9,318 nt of DNA from an uncultured Collinsella sp. (GTDB taxonomy: Bacteria; Actinomycetota; Coriobacteriia; Coriobacteriales; Coriobacteriaceae). A program made the position numbers and the translations under genes. Within the stretch, counting starts at the first letter, position 1. Every line of letters begins with the position of its first letter. Under the pieces are notes generated by a model. The model saw nothing but the letters and a program-made list of their open reading frames with translations, did no database searches and was not told the DNA's origin. The stretch lies in contig USLO01000064.1 in the NCBI GenBank assembly GCA_900555515.1, forward strand, positions 1 to 9,318. The letters are read 5' to 3'. Shown here one piece after another: positions 1 to 5,120 of this stretch.

Positions 1-1
1 C

Positions 2-328
2 CTGGGGTCCCTCATATACGGCCCTCCCGTCTCTCGCGCCCCTCCCGGAACTGTCCACATCAGTGTAGCCAATCCACACCTGAGGAAGACGCTGGTCGAG
101 GCCGCGTGGCACTACCTGACGTGCTCGGGGCGGCCGAAGGGCCTCGCCAAGGGCCAGGCCCCGGACCGGGGCGCCCGGAGGCATGCCGCCAAGGGCGTGC
201 GGAGGCTGGTCGAGAGGCGGGAGGCGCTGCTCGCGCGCGGGGTCCACGGCAACAAGGCGAACGTGGCCACGGCGCGCGAGCTCGCCTGCTGGGTATGGGC
301 GGTCGGCCTCATGGCCGAGGAGGCGTAG
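2..328 (+). CDS. IS110-family transposase, C-terminal fragment (cut by the left window edge)
   Basis: The open frame from base 2 to the TAG at 326-328 reads HISVANPHLRKTLVEAAWHY and then a basic helical stretch ending in ARELACWVWAVGLMAEEA. This matches the C-terminal end of IS110/IS116/IS902 transposases (Transposase_20 region), where a G-N-P-H-x-R-x-x-LVEAAWHY segment is followed by RL-x-x-R and an ARELA-x-x-W tail. The N-terminal DEDD catalytic domain would lie outside the window. The first 20 codons do not resemble the family and one residue seems to be missing before NPH, so the copy may be decayed or carry a frameshift just inside the edge. The GC-rich, AGG/CGG-rich codons differ from the other genes here. 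It is the only gene on the plus strand. The family assignment is good; whether the element is intact cannot be seen. Confidence 0.72.
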   Translation: MGSLIYGPPVSRAPPGTVHISVANPHLRKTLVEAAWHYLTCSGRPKGLAKGQAPDRGARRHAAKGVRRLVERREALLARGVHGNKANVATARELACWVWAVGLMAEEA

Positions 329-585
329 GGGGGGGGCGGTCCCCCGCACATAAGCCAGTCACCCCGGAAGCGGTTCGATCCGAAGCCGTTGAGGCGAACC
401 TCAGGTCCCTTTTCTGCGAGCGCCCAGGGCGCCACACGCGTGCACAGACTGTCGGTTCGACGTAGAAGCCTCAGCCGTAGCAACGGATTGCCCAGCGAGA
501 GATCGCCGCGGGCGGATATTAAACTGCAAAGACGAGCGTCGGTAAGACACGCCGAGGTCGCCGCGGACGGGTTGATATAGGGAGA
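329..585. other. Non-coding stretch downstream of the transposase
   Basis: I see no convincing gene here. The stretch begins with a G-run/C-run pair (about 327-346) and holds a short inverted repeat GGTTCG...CGAACC around 373-400. A 15-base imperfect direct repeat, TCGCCGCGGRCGGRT, occurs at 503-517 and 558-572 with 13 of 15 bases equal. In IS110-family elements the non-coding end next to the transposase gene can encode the bridge RNA (the 3' side in the IS1111 group), so this may be the right end of the insertion element. I cannot identify its boundary or the RNA from one copy. Confidence 0.4.
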
Positions 586-623
586 GGGCCTGACCCCATA
601 TCGTTGGGGCCAGGCCCGATTTT
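586..623 (+). terminator. Intrinsic terminator-like hairpin
   Basis: GGGCCTG-A-CCCC (586-597) pairs with GGGG-C-CAGGCCC (606-617) across an 8-base loop with one A-C mismatch, and is followed by GATTTT. The order stem then T-run works on the plus strand, so it could end transcripts coming from the transposase side. The T-run is short. Confidence 0.55.
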
Positions 624-650
624 GCCTCTTGACAATGTCCTGCTCATATT

Positions 651-708
651 AAAAGGAACGTCCCCAAGTGCCGGCCCGGCAACGCCGATGTTTTGGCGCG
701 GACAGCGA
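651..708. repeat. Leader part of the long hairpin element, with GGAAC-type core
   Basis: The 21 bases at 655-675 start GGAACGTCCCCAA and match 18 of 21 bases at 9160-9180, which also lies upstream of the second hairpin copy. The phrase therefore seems to travel with the hairpin element. A TTGACA hexamer lies upstream at 629-634, but no well-spaced -10 box follows, so I do not call a promoter. Confidence 0.4.
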
Positions 709-807
709 AAGCCCGCCAGAGCGAGCAAGGTGCCTTGAAACGAGGCGGCATTGACCTTCTGGTCATGCCGCCGAAGTTGAAAGGCAGATTGCCGCTCTGG
801 CGGGCTT
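709..807 (+). repeat. Long structured hairpin repeat, copy 1 (candidate structured RNA)
   Basis: A perfect 15-bp outer stem (709-723 with 793-807) closes a continuous hairpin. Inside are CAA/TTG (726-728/789-791), a 6-bp stem TGCCTT/AAGGCA (731-736/781-786), AAC/GTT (739-741/776-778), an 8-bp stem GGCGGCAT/ATGCCGCC (744-751/765-772), a bulged T752, and GACC/GGTC closed by a TTCT loop. The second copy near 9252-9318 keeps all unpaired bases and changes stems in compensating pairs. On the plus strand the internal loops put G opposite A in tandem (737-738 with 779-780; 742-743 with 773-774), a pattern typical of folded RNA. The element lies in the 3' flank of gntR, in the opposite orientation. 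I do not recognise the family. An ERIC-like palindromic DNA repeat is the main alternative. Confidence 0.6.
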
Positions 808-822
808 GCAGCGTCGACCGAT

Positions 823-844
823 CCGCCGTTCGTTAGAACGGCGG
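823..844 (-). terminator. Perfect 9-bp hairpin just after the gntR stop codon
   Basis: CCGCCGTTC (823-831) pairs with GAACGGCGG (836-844) across a GTTA loop. It begins 8 bases after the gntR stop. It lacks a T-run on either strand, so it may be a weak terminator, a 3'-end stabiliser, or part of the neighbouring long hairpin element. Confidence 0.4.
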
Positions 845-852
845 AACCAACC

Positions 853-1572
853 CTACATCACCATAACGTAGCGCGATCCCACGTAGTACTGCTTACCCAT
901 CAAAACCGGCTCGTCATCGGGACCGGTAAAGCCGGCACGCAGGTTGAGCAGCGGATCGTGCGGAGCAATGCCCAGCTCGGCCGCCTGCTCGGCGTTAGCT
1001 CGAACGGCCTCGACCGTACGGTAGCCAACCGAGACAATCGGGATTCCGCCAACACGCTCGACCTCGGCAAAAATAGACTTGTCCTCAAGATCGGCCGTCA
1101 ACAGCTCACGGTAGGCGTCAAACGGCACAAAGATGTTCTCCTCAAAGATGGGCTCGCCGTCGGCTGTACGCACGCGCTTGATATGCAGCAGCAGCGCATC
1201 CTTCTGCAGGCCAAAGAACTCCATCTCGTTTTGGCGCGCCGGAACGATCTGGCGATCGATCACGTGCGCACCGGCCTTCATGCCGTTGCCGGCACACAGC
1301 GCGGTAAACGTCTGCAGCGTCGAGGCGTGAAACTGGCGATTGATGTGCGGCGTGGAGACAAAGGTGCCACGGCCCTGCTGCTTAACCAGGTAGCCATCGG
1401 AGCACAGCTCCTCGACGGCGCGGCGCACCGTAATGCGGCTCACGTCGTACTGCTCGGCTAGCTCAAGCTCGGACGGAATACGCTCCTTGGGTGCATAAAC
1501 ACCTTTCTCGATCGCATCCTTGATTTCGTCGTAAATCTGCTGGTAAAGCGGTGCATTTTTGGGTGCAGGCAT
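853..1572 (-). CDS. GntR-family transcriptional regulator, HutC/UTRA type (FrlR-like)
   Basis: The 239-residue protein has an N-terminal winged helix-turn-helix at about residues 8-72, with PLYQQIYDEIKDAI, PSELELAEQYDVSRITVRRA (recognition helix near 45-56) and the wing KQQGRGTFV. A UTRA effector domain follows at about 92-232, ending in KQYYVGSRYVMVM. This is the usual length and order for the HutC subgroup, whose effectors are often phosphorylated sugars or related metabolites. The ATG start matches the family N-terminus; the ribosome site (AAGAG/AGTGA) is weak. A 13-bp operator-like sequence lies 38-50 bases upstream of the start and recurs at the PTS and EamA promoters, so I infer autoregulation and control of the Amadori-compound genes. 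The neighbouring YitT and HAD genes lack that site. The effector is not shown; a phosphorylated Amadori product would fit. Confidence 0.9.
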   Translation of the reverse strand: MPAPKNAPLYQQIYDEIKDAIEKGVYAPKERIPSELELAEQYDVSRITVRRAVEELCSDGYLVKQQGRGTFVSTPHINRQFHASTLQTFTALCAGNGMKAGAHVIDRQIVPARQNEMEFFGLQKDALLLHIKRVRTADGEPIFEENIFVPFDAYRELLTADLEDKSIFAEVERVGGIPIVSVGYRTVEAVRANAEQAAELGIAPHDPLLNLRAGFTGPDDEPVLMGKQYYVGSRYVMVM

Positions 1573-1585
1573 ATCTAATCACTCT

Positions 1586-1603
1586 TATCGAAATATCGAA
1601 ATA
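1586..1603. promoter_or_regulatory. Tandem TATCGAAA repeat in the gntR leader
   Basis: TATCGAAATATCGAAATA is two copies of TATCGAAA in direct order, 14-31 bases upstream of the gntR start. It sits between the shared operator and the start codon and could be a second regulator contact or simply an AT-rich leader. It does not recur at the other two promoters. Confidence 0.25.
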
Positions 1604-1609
1604 ACTAAT

Positions 1610-1622
1610 ACGTATATAACGT
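1610..1622. promoter_or_regulatory. Predicted GntR operator at gntR (ACGTATATAACGT)
   Basis: This near-palindrome (ACGT, five A/T bases, ACGT) shares AGACGTTATA on the minus strand with the PTS promoter site and the ACG-N6-ACGT frame with the EamA site. A TTATAT or TATACG hexamer inside it could serve as the -10 box, so bound repressor would block RNA polymerase. The assignment to the adjacent GntR protein is inference from position and recurrence. Confidence 0.55.
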
Positions 1623-1664
1623 CTAGTTTCATATTACCTCATAATGATAAAACGATACACCCTC

Positions 1665-1708
1665 CCTACCAAAAAGCGACAGCTTCATTTTGGTAGGTTT
1701 TATCTGGG
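1665..1708. repeat. 40-bp intergenic repeat, copy A, with 10-bp inverted repeat
   Basis: CCTACCAAAA (1665-1674) and TTTTGGTAGG (1688-1697) form a perfect 10-bp stem, with an inner AAGC-GACA-GCTT hairpin, followed by TTTTATCTGGG. Bases 1669-1708 match 3802-3841 at 37 of 40 positions. It lies between the YitT and gntR genes. Confidence 0.7.
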
Positions 1709-1710
1709 CA

Positions 1711-1754
1711 AACGAGAGCCTCTCGAAAGCAACGGTGCTTTCGGGGGGCTCGTT
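1711..1754 (-). terminator. Large hairpin downstream of the YitT gene
   Basis: AACGAG (1711-1716) pairs with CTCGTT (1749-1754) and CGAAAGC (1724-1730) with GCTTTCG (1737-1743) around a 6-base loop, with a G-run against CCTCT between them. It starts 38 bases after the YitT stop. On the minus strand only a short TTT follows, so termination is plausible but not secure. Pairing of the middle part is better as plus-strand RNA. Confidence 0.4.
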
Positions 1755-1791
1755 CGGATGGGTTGCGCAGGACCGGCAAAATGCCAATACC

Positions 1792-2799
1792 CTACTTGCC
1801 GTCGTCCTGCTGCAGGCTGTCCTGTTCGCTGAGGCGCGCCTGCCTGCTGGCCATGCGTGCGGGCTTGTCGGGATCGGGAACGGCCGTGGGCATGGGCTCA
1901 TCGACATGACCACCCCACCAGCCGCCCACAAAGTTGAGCGTGTGGAACACGTTGATCACGGCGCCGGGATCAACGTCGCACACCAGCTTGATAATGTCCT
2001 GACTCTCGTAGGTCGAGACAACGGTGTTCAGCAGGTACATCTTTTCGCGGCTGTATCCGCCAACGACCTCGGCGCAGCTAATGCCGTGCTGAAAATGGTT
2101 TACGTAGGCAGTCATGACCTCGTCTGCCTTACGCGTCGTGATCTGCAGCGTCACGCGATCGTAGCGACGATAGAAACTGTCGATAGTCTTGGTCGAAATA
2201 AACTGGAACACGATGGAATACGCCGCCTTGTCCCAGCCAAACATAAAGCCAAAGATCGCCAGGATAAAGCAGTTGAAACCAAAGATGACGCCCCAGATGG
2301 TCTTGCCCGTGTGGTTGGAAACCCACAGCGCGATAAAGTCGGTGCCGCCGGTGGATGCGCCGGATTTAAGTGCGATGGCAGCGCCCAGACCCGAGACCAC
2401 GCCGCCAAAAATGATGAGCATGATCTTGTCGCCCAAAAATGGAGCGAAGTGAAAGACGTTGAGGAACAGCGACGAGAGCACGACCTGCATCATCGAGAAG
2501 ATGACGAAGCGCTTGCTAATGCCGCTCCAGCATAGGAGCGCCACGGGGATGTTGAGCGCGAGCATACCGAGCGAAATATCGATGTGAACGCCACCCAGCG
2601 AGGTAACGCGATCGAGCAGGACCGCAACGCCGGTAAGACCGCTCGGAAGCAGGTCGGCGGGCTGAATGAACGCTTGGATCAGGAATGTCTGGAGAACGGC
2701 GGAAATCGTGACCGCCACGGCAGTAATGGCGCGGCGGACGATGGTAAGGCGGCCGAGCACGAGCACGCGGTCCGTGAGCTGATCGATGGCGTTCGCCAC
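1792..2799 (-). CDS. YitT-family membrane protein (DUF161 + DUF2179)
   Basis: The product has 335 residues from the GTG at 2797-2799, which I chose because AAAGGAG (2805-2811) sits 5 bases before it; a TTG seven codons earlier has no ribosome site. About five hydrophobic segments lie near residues 22-44, 73-91, 98-115, 126-145 and 168-188. They include the family motifs PSGLTG (52-57) and SGASTGGTDF (146-155). A cytoplasmic DUF2179-like domain follows at about 218-293, then a hydrophilic tail of some 40 residues (about 294-335), longer than usual. The function of this family is not settled; roles in transport have been proposed. It has its own promoter, lacks the operator shared by gntR and the PTS genes, and is probably a bystander to the sugar pathway. 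Confidence 0.85.
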   Translation of the reverse strand: MANAIDQLTDRVLVLGRLTIVRRAITAVAVTISAVLQTFLIQAFIQPADLLPSGLTGVAVLLDRVTSLGGVHIDISLGMLALNIPVALLCWSGISKRFVIFSMMQVVLSSLFLNVFHFAPFLGDKIMLIIFGGVVSGLGAAIALKSGASTGGTDFIALWVSNHTGKTIWGVIFGFNCFILAIFGFMFGWDKAAYSIVFQFISTKTIDSFYRRYDRVTLQITTRKADEVMTAYVNHFQHGISCAEVVGGYSREKMYLLNTVVSTYESQDIIKLVCDVDPGAVINVFHTLNFVGGWWGGHVDEPMPTAVPDPDKPARMASRQARLSEQDSLQQDDGK

Positions 2800-2844
2800 G
2801 CGGGCTCCTTTCGAAGGCAAATCTGGTTGTGAGGCATGTCGGCG

Positions 2845-2876
2845 ATTGTAGCACGGAGCATGCGGGGGCGCTTCAA
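2845..2876 (-). promoter_or_regulatory. Probable promoter of the YitT gene
   Basis: On the minus strand TGCTACAAT (2853-2845) is an extended -10 element, and TTGAAG (2876-2871) lies upstream with a longer than ideal 20-base spacer. The YitT ribosome site follows about 35 bases downstream. The extended TG may compensate for the poor spacing. Confidence 0.45.
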
Positions 2877-2936
2877 TTCACCCTCCCTCGACAACCAAAG
2901 CGGGACCAGCAACCCACGACCAAAGGCCCAAATAAC

Positions 2937-3055
2937 AAGTGAGTAGACTTTACGCGACCTGCAGAGCACACCCAAAACCGCCACCCCTGTGACCTGCGGT
3001 TTTACTAGAGCAGATGCGCTTTGTGCTCGTCCTGCACCAAAAAGTCTACTCACTT
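2937..3055. repeat. 119-bp element with perfect 15-bp terminal inverted repeats
   Basis: AAGTGAGTAGACTTT (2937-2951) is exactly complementary to AAAGTCTACTCACTT (3041-3055). Nested inside are GAGCACA/TGTGCTC (2964-2970/3022-3028) and AAAACCGC/GCGGTTTT (2974-2981/2996-3003), so the whole element can fold into one interrupted hairpin. No clear target-site duplication flanks it. It lies in the 353-bp gap between the YitT and HAD genes (2800-3152), where I see no gene. It could be a MITE-like element or a structured RNA. A single arm recurs at 3915-3934. Confidence 0.7.
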
Positions 3056-3101
3056 AATCCGAATCGAAGCCAAACGGATCCAAATAGATGACAAATTAAG
3101 C

Positions 3102-3149
3102 CAATCCGCAGCAAAAGACGCGTGAATCAGTGCTTCTCGCGGCGGATTG
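3102..3149 (-). terminator. Possible terminator of the HAD gene
   Basis: CAATCCGC (3102-3109) pairs with GCGGATTG (3142-3149), with AGCA/TGCT pairing further inside, just after the HAD stop codon. On the minus strand GCTTAATTTG follows. The central loop is long, so this is a weak call. Confidence 0.3.
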
Positions 3150-3152
3150 ACG

Positions 3153-3782
3153 CTACAAAGCGGCCAAAATGTCGGTCAGATTATCGATAACGGCATCGGC
3201 TCGCGATTGATCGAGGTTGACACCCTCGTGCGGACGCAGCGCCAGGACGCGGGCGCCGGAGCGCTTACCAGCCTCGATGCCCAAAGGCGAATCCTCTATA
3301 ACCAGGCACTCGGCAGGCTCCACCCCTAGCGCCTCCATGGCACGCAGGTAGATCTCGGGGTCGGGCTTAAACGCACTGCACTCGTGACCGCTGATGGTGT
3401 AATCCAGCACGTCGGCGATACCGGCAATCTCCACCAGCTCGTCGATCAACTCGCGATAGGACGAGCTCGCGATGGCACACTTCACGCCACGCTCGTGCAG
3501 CTCACGCATCACCGGCTCCGTCTGCTCGTTGAGCAGCTCGGTATACGGAACGGGATGGTCCGGGCTATAGACCTGCTTGTACTCCACGCGCAGGCGCTCG
3601 CGCAGCTCAACATCGTCGGGCACCAGCGCCTCCCAAATGGCCGGCTCGTTAGACCCCGAAAGATCGGGAATCTCGTCAAAGTGGAACCCCTTCTCTTCCA
3701 TAAACGCCACGCGGCGGCGGTTGTAGAACCACTCGGTATCGACCAGCACGCCGTCCATGTCAAACAGCACTGCCTTAATCAT
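3153..3782 (-). CDS. HAD-superfamily hydrolase, beta-phosphoglucomutase-like subfamily
   Basis: The 209-residue protein has all four HAD motifs: FDMDGVLVDTE (D8 nucleophile, D10 acid/base), the ASSS segment (S106), FKPDPEIY (K139) and IEDSPLGIE (E163, D164). An alpha-helical cap lies between motifs I and II. The pattern fits sugar-phosphate phosphatases and beta-phosphoglucomutases of subfamily IA, acting in the cytoplasm; the substrate cannot be read from sequence. I chose the ATG at 3780-3782 because GGAGG (3791-3795) is 8 bases upstream; the ATG two codons earlier is too close to it, and longer versions run through a repeat. It follows the SIS-gene terminator, and its leader contains repeat copy B. 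It might dephosphorylate a sugar phosphate for the neighbouring operon, but it lacks the shared operator. Confidence 0.9.
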   Translation of the reverse strand: MIKAVLFDMDGVLVDTEWFYNRRRVAFMEEKGFHFDEIPDLSGSNEPAIWEALVPDDVELRERLRVEYKQVYSPDHPVPYTELLNEQTEPVMRELHERGVKCAIASSSYRELIDELVEIAGIADVLDYTISGHECSAFKPDPEIYLRAMEALGVEPAECLVIEDSPLGIEAGKRSGARVLALRPHEGVNLDQSRADAVIDNLTDILAAL

Positions 3783-3797
3783 ACGCATCTCCTCCCA

Positions 3798-3841
3798 CCT
3801 GCCAAAAAGGGACAGGTTTATTTTGGTAGGTTTTATCTGGG
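3798..3841. repeat. 40-bp intergenic repeat, copy B, in the HAD gene leader
   Basis: CCTGCCAAAA (3798-3807) can pair with TTTTGGTAGG (3821-3830) with one G-T wobble on the plus strand, followed by TTTTATCTGGG as in copy A. It ends only 16 bases before the HAD start codon and abuts the ribosome site, so its folding could influence translation. Confidence 0.65.
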
Positions 3842-3873
3842 GTTTTATGACGCGACAGACACGCCCCCAAAGC

Positions 3874-3904
3874 AAAAAGGGGACGGGGCGCAAACCCCAT
3901 CCCC
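3874..3904 (-). terminator. Strong intrinsic terminator of the PTS-SIS operon
   Basis: On the minus strand GGGGATGGGG (3904-3895) pairs with CCCCGTCCCC (3888-3879) across a 6-base loop with one wobble, followed at once by TTTTT (3878-3874). It begins 34 bases after the SIS gene stop. This is the clearest terminator in the window and separates the SIS gene from the HAD gene. Confidence 0.85.
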
Positions 3905-3914
3905 TCTCAATCAA

Positions 3915-3934
3915 CCCGTAAGGTCTACTTACTT
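3915..3934 (-). repeat. Solo arm of the inverted-repeat element
   Basis: Read on the minus strand, this segment begins AAGTAAGTAGACCTTACG and matches the left end of the 119-bp element (2937-2956) at 17 of 20 bases. It lies 4 bases after the SIS gene stop codon. No partner arm is visible nearby. Confidence 0.5.
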
Positions 3935-3938
3935 GTGA

Positions 3939-4922
3939 TTAGTAGGAAAGCTTCCACATGTAGCGACGCATGGTCAGCGGGTGCTGACGGGCCTCGGCGA
4001 TCTGGTTGCCGTACTCGCGCATAACGGCGAGGTGCAGCAGCGGGTTGAAGTAGGTGACGACGCTCGCGGGCACGGCGTCGGCCAGGCCGTAGTCCTTGGA
4101 GTCGATCAGAGCGACCTTGGCGCCCATGCGCTCAAGGAAGGTGAGGGCGCGGGCGTCCATCGGACGGGTGGCGCCATCGGACATGAAGAAGACGTAGGGC
4201 TTACCCTCGGTGGAAACCTCGAACGGGCCGTGGAAGTACTCGCCGGTGTTGTAGGCGGCGGCGTCGATCCACTGCATCTCGGTGAACAGGAAGGCGGCGT
4301 GAGAATAAGCCATCTTCTCGGAGGCACCGGAAGCCATGAAGTAGATCATCTTGTCGTCCTTGAAGTCCTCGGCGAACTTCTTGGCGAGCTTCTTGCAGTG
4401 CTGAGCGGCGTTCTCGCAGAGATCGAAGACGTTGGTGAGGCCGGTGATCATGTCCTCGTAGTGGTCATAGCCCTCGGTCTGCTGAAGGATCTCGACAGCA
4501 AGAGCGATGGCGTAGCCGGGCTTCTCGCACTTGGCAGCGAAGTTGGCGTGAAAGCCGTGAACGATGACGTAGTCAGCGTCGACGGTCAGGGCGGAGCCAG
4601 CCTTGTTGGTGAGGGAGACGACCGGGCAATTGTGCTTCTTGGCGGTCTTGTTGGCCTCGACGGTCTCGGGCGTGGAGCCACCGAGGGAGCAGGTGATCAC
4701 GAAGGTGTGCTCGTTGACCCAGGAAGGCGTGTCGTAGTTGAACTCGTTAGCGGTGAAGATCTGAACGTTCAGCTTGTCCGTGTTGTTGGCCAGGAAGTAC
4801 TTGGCGGGGTAAAGGTCGGACATGGAAGCACCGCAGCCGACGAAGGCGACGCTGTGGATCTCGTGGTTGGACAGGACGTCAGCGACGATCTGCTTAGGGA
4901 GGTTAAGGTCGATCTCGTACAT
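3939..4922 (-). CDS. frlB: SIS-domain phosphosugar deglycase, FrlB-like (fructoselysine-6-phosphate deglycase type)
   Basis: The 327-residue cytoplasmic protein has two SIS domains. The first (about 20-150) carries VGCGASMSDLYPAKYF and the phosphosugar-binding SLGGSTPETVEAN (79-91). The second (about 185-310) carries ASGASEKMAYSHAAF and GEYFHGPFE (227-235), the active-site region in this group. The C-terminus HPLTMRRYMWKLSY is typical of FrlB/FraB-like enzymes rather than GlmS or AgaS. Such enzymes split a 6-phosphorylated Amadori compound into glucose 6-phosphate and an amine. I did not assign individual catalytic residues. The ATG at 4920-4922 was chosen because AAAGGA (4932-4937) is 9 bases upstream; an ATG three codons earlier abuts it. 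It is the last gene of the PTS operon, 198 bases after EIID. The exact substrate (fructoselysine, glucoselysine or another) is not settled by sequence. Confidence 0.85.
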   Translation of the reverse strand: MYEIDLNLPKQIVADVLSNHEIHSVAFVGCGASMSDLYPAKYFLANNTDKLNVQIFTANEFNYDTPSWVNEHTFVITCSLGGSTPETVEANKTAKKHNCPVVSLTNKAGSALTVDADYVIVHGFHANFAAKCEKPGYAIALAVEILQQTEGYDHYEDMITGLTNVFDLCENAAQHCKKLAKKFAEDFKDDKMIYFMASGASEKMAYSHAAFLFTEMQWIDAAAYNTGEYFHGPFEVSTEGKPYVFFMSDGATRPMDARALTFLERMGAKVALIDSKDYGLADAVPASVVTYFNPLLHLAVMREYGNQIAEARQHPLTMRRYMWKLSY

Positions 4923-5012
4923 CTGACACATTCCTTTCGATTTTTGCGGCGCCACATTGCCGAGCGCTCGCAGGGTTACCGTGGTTTGGACCGAGTCGCC
5001 GGCCCGTTGAGG

Positions 5013-5043
5013 ATGTGTCAAAGGAACTGTCCCTTTGACACAT
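5013..5043. repeat. 12-bp perfect palindrome in the SIS gene leader
   Basis: ATGTGTCAAAGG (5013-5024) pairs with CCTTTGACACAT (5032-5043) across a 7-base loop that contributes to the GGAACTGTCCC core seen in other intergenic elements here. There is no T-run on either strand, so it is not a standard terminator. It lies 90 bases upstream of the SIS start codon. Confidence 0.6.
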
Positions 5044-5051
5044 TTAGGGAT

Positions 5052-5090
5052 GGAAGCCTGCCTGGGGTATGGGATGTCAGGCAGGCTCCC
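5052..5090 (-). promoter_or_regulatory. Intercistronic hairpin after EIID
   Basis: AGCCTGCCTG (5055-5064) is perfectly complementary to CAGGCAGGCT (5078-5087), and the stem extends by about three pairs outward on the minus strand. It lies about 30 bases after the EIID stop and has no T-run. It may protect the upstream PTS message or reduce read-through into the SIS gene. Confidence 0.5.
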
Positions 5091-5120
5091 CGGGGAAAGC
5101 GATTAGACGCTTGGTCGCGA

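Noticed and set aside
369..382. A GGTTCGATCC sequence resembling a tRNA T-arm
   Set aside because: The flanking bases do not form the 5-bp T stem, and no acceptor or anticodon arm can be built around it.
106..465. Overlapping open frames of about 120 codons on both strands over the transposase end
   Set aside because: They are in different frames from the recognisable IS110 transposase tail, have R/G/A-rich compositions expected from GC-rich shadow frames, and run past the transposase stop without any family features.
629..656. A possible plus-strand promoter (TTGACA) for the long hairpin element
   Set aside because: The -35 hexamer is perfect, but no acceptable -10 box occurs at 16-18 bases; TATTAA is only 12 bases away.
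1690..2535. A 281-codon plus-strand frame opposite the YitT gene
   Set aside because: The minus strand encodes YitT family motifs and membrane helices here; the plus-strand product looks like a shadow.
2937..3055. A CRISPR-like or phage attachment-site reading of the inverted repeats
   Set aside because: There are only two arms in inverted order, with no regular spacer array, no cas genes and no integrase gene in the window.
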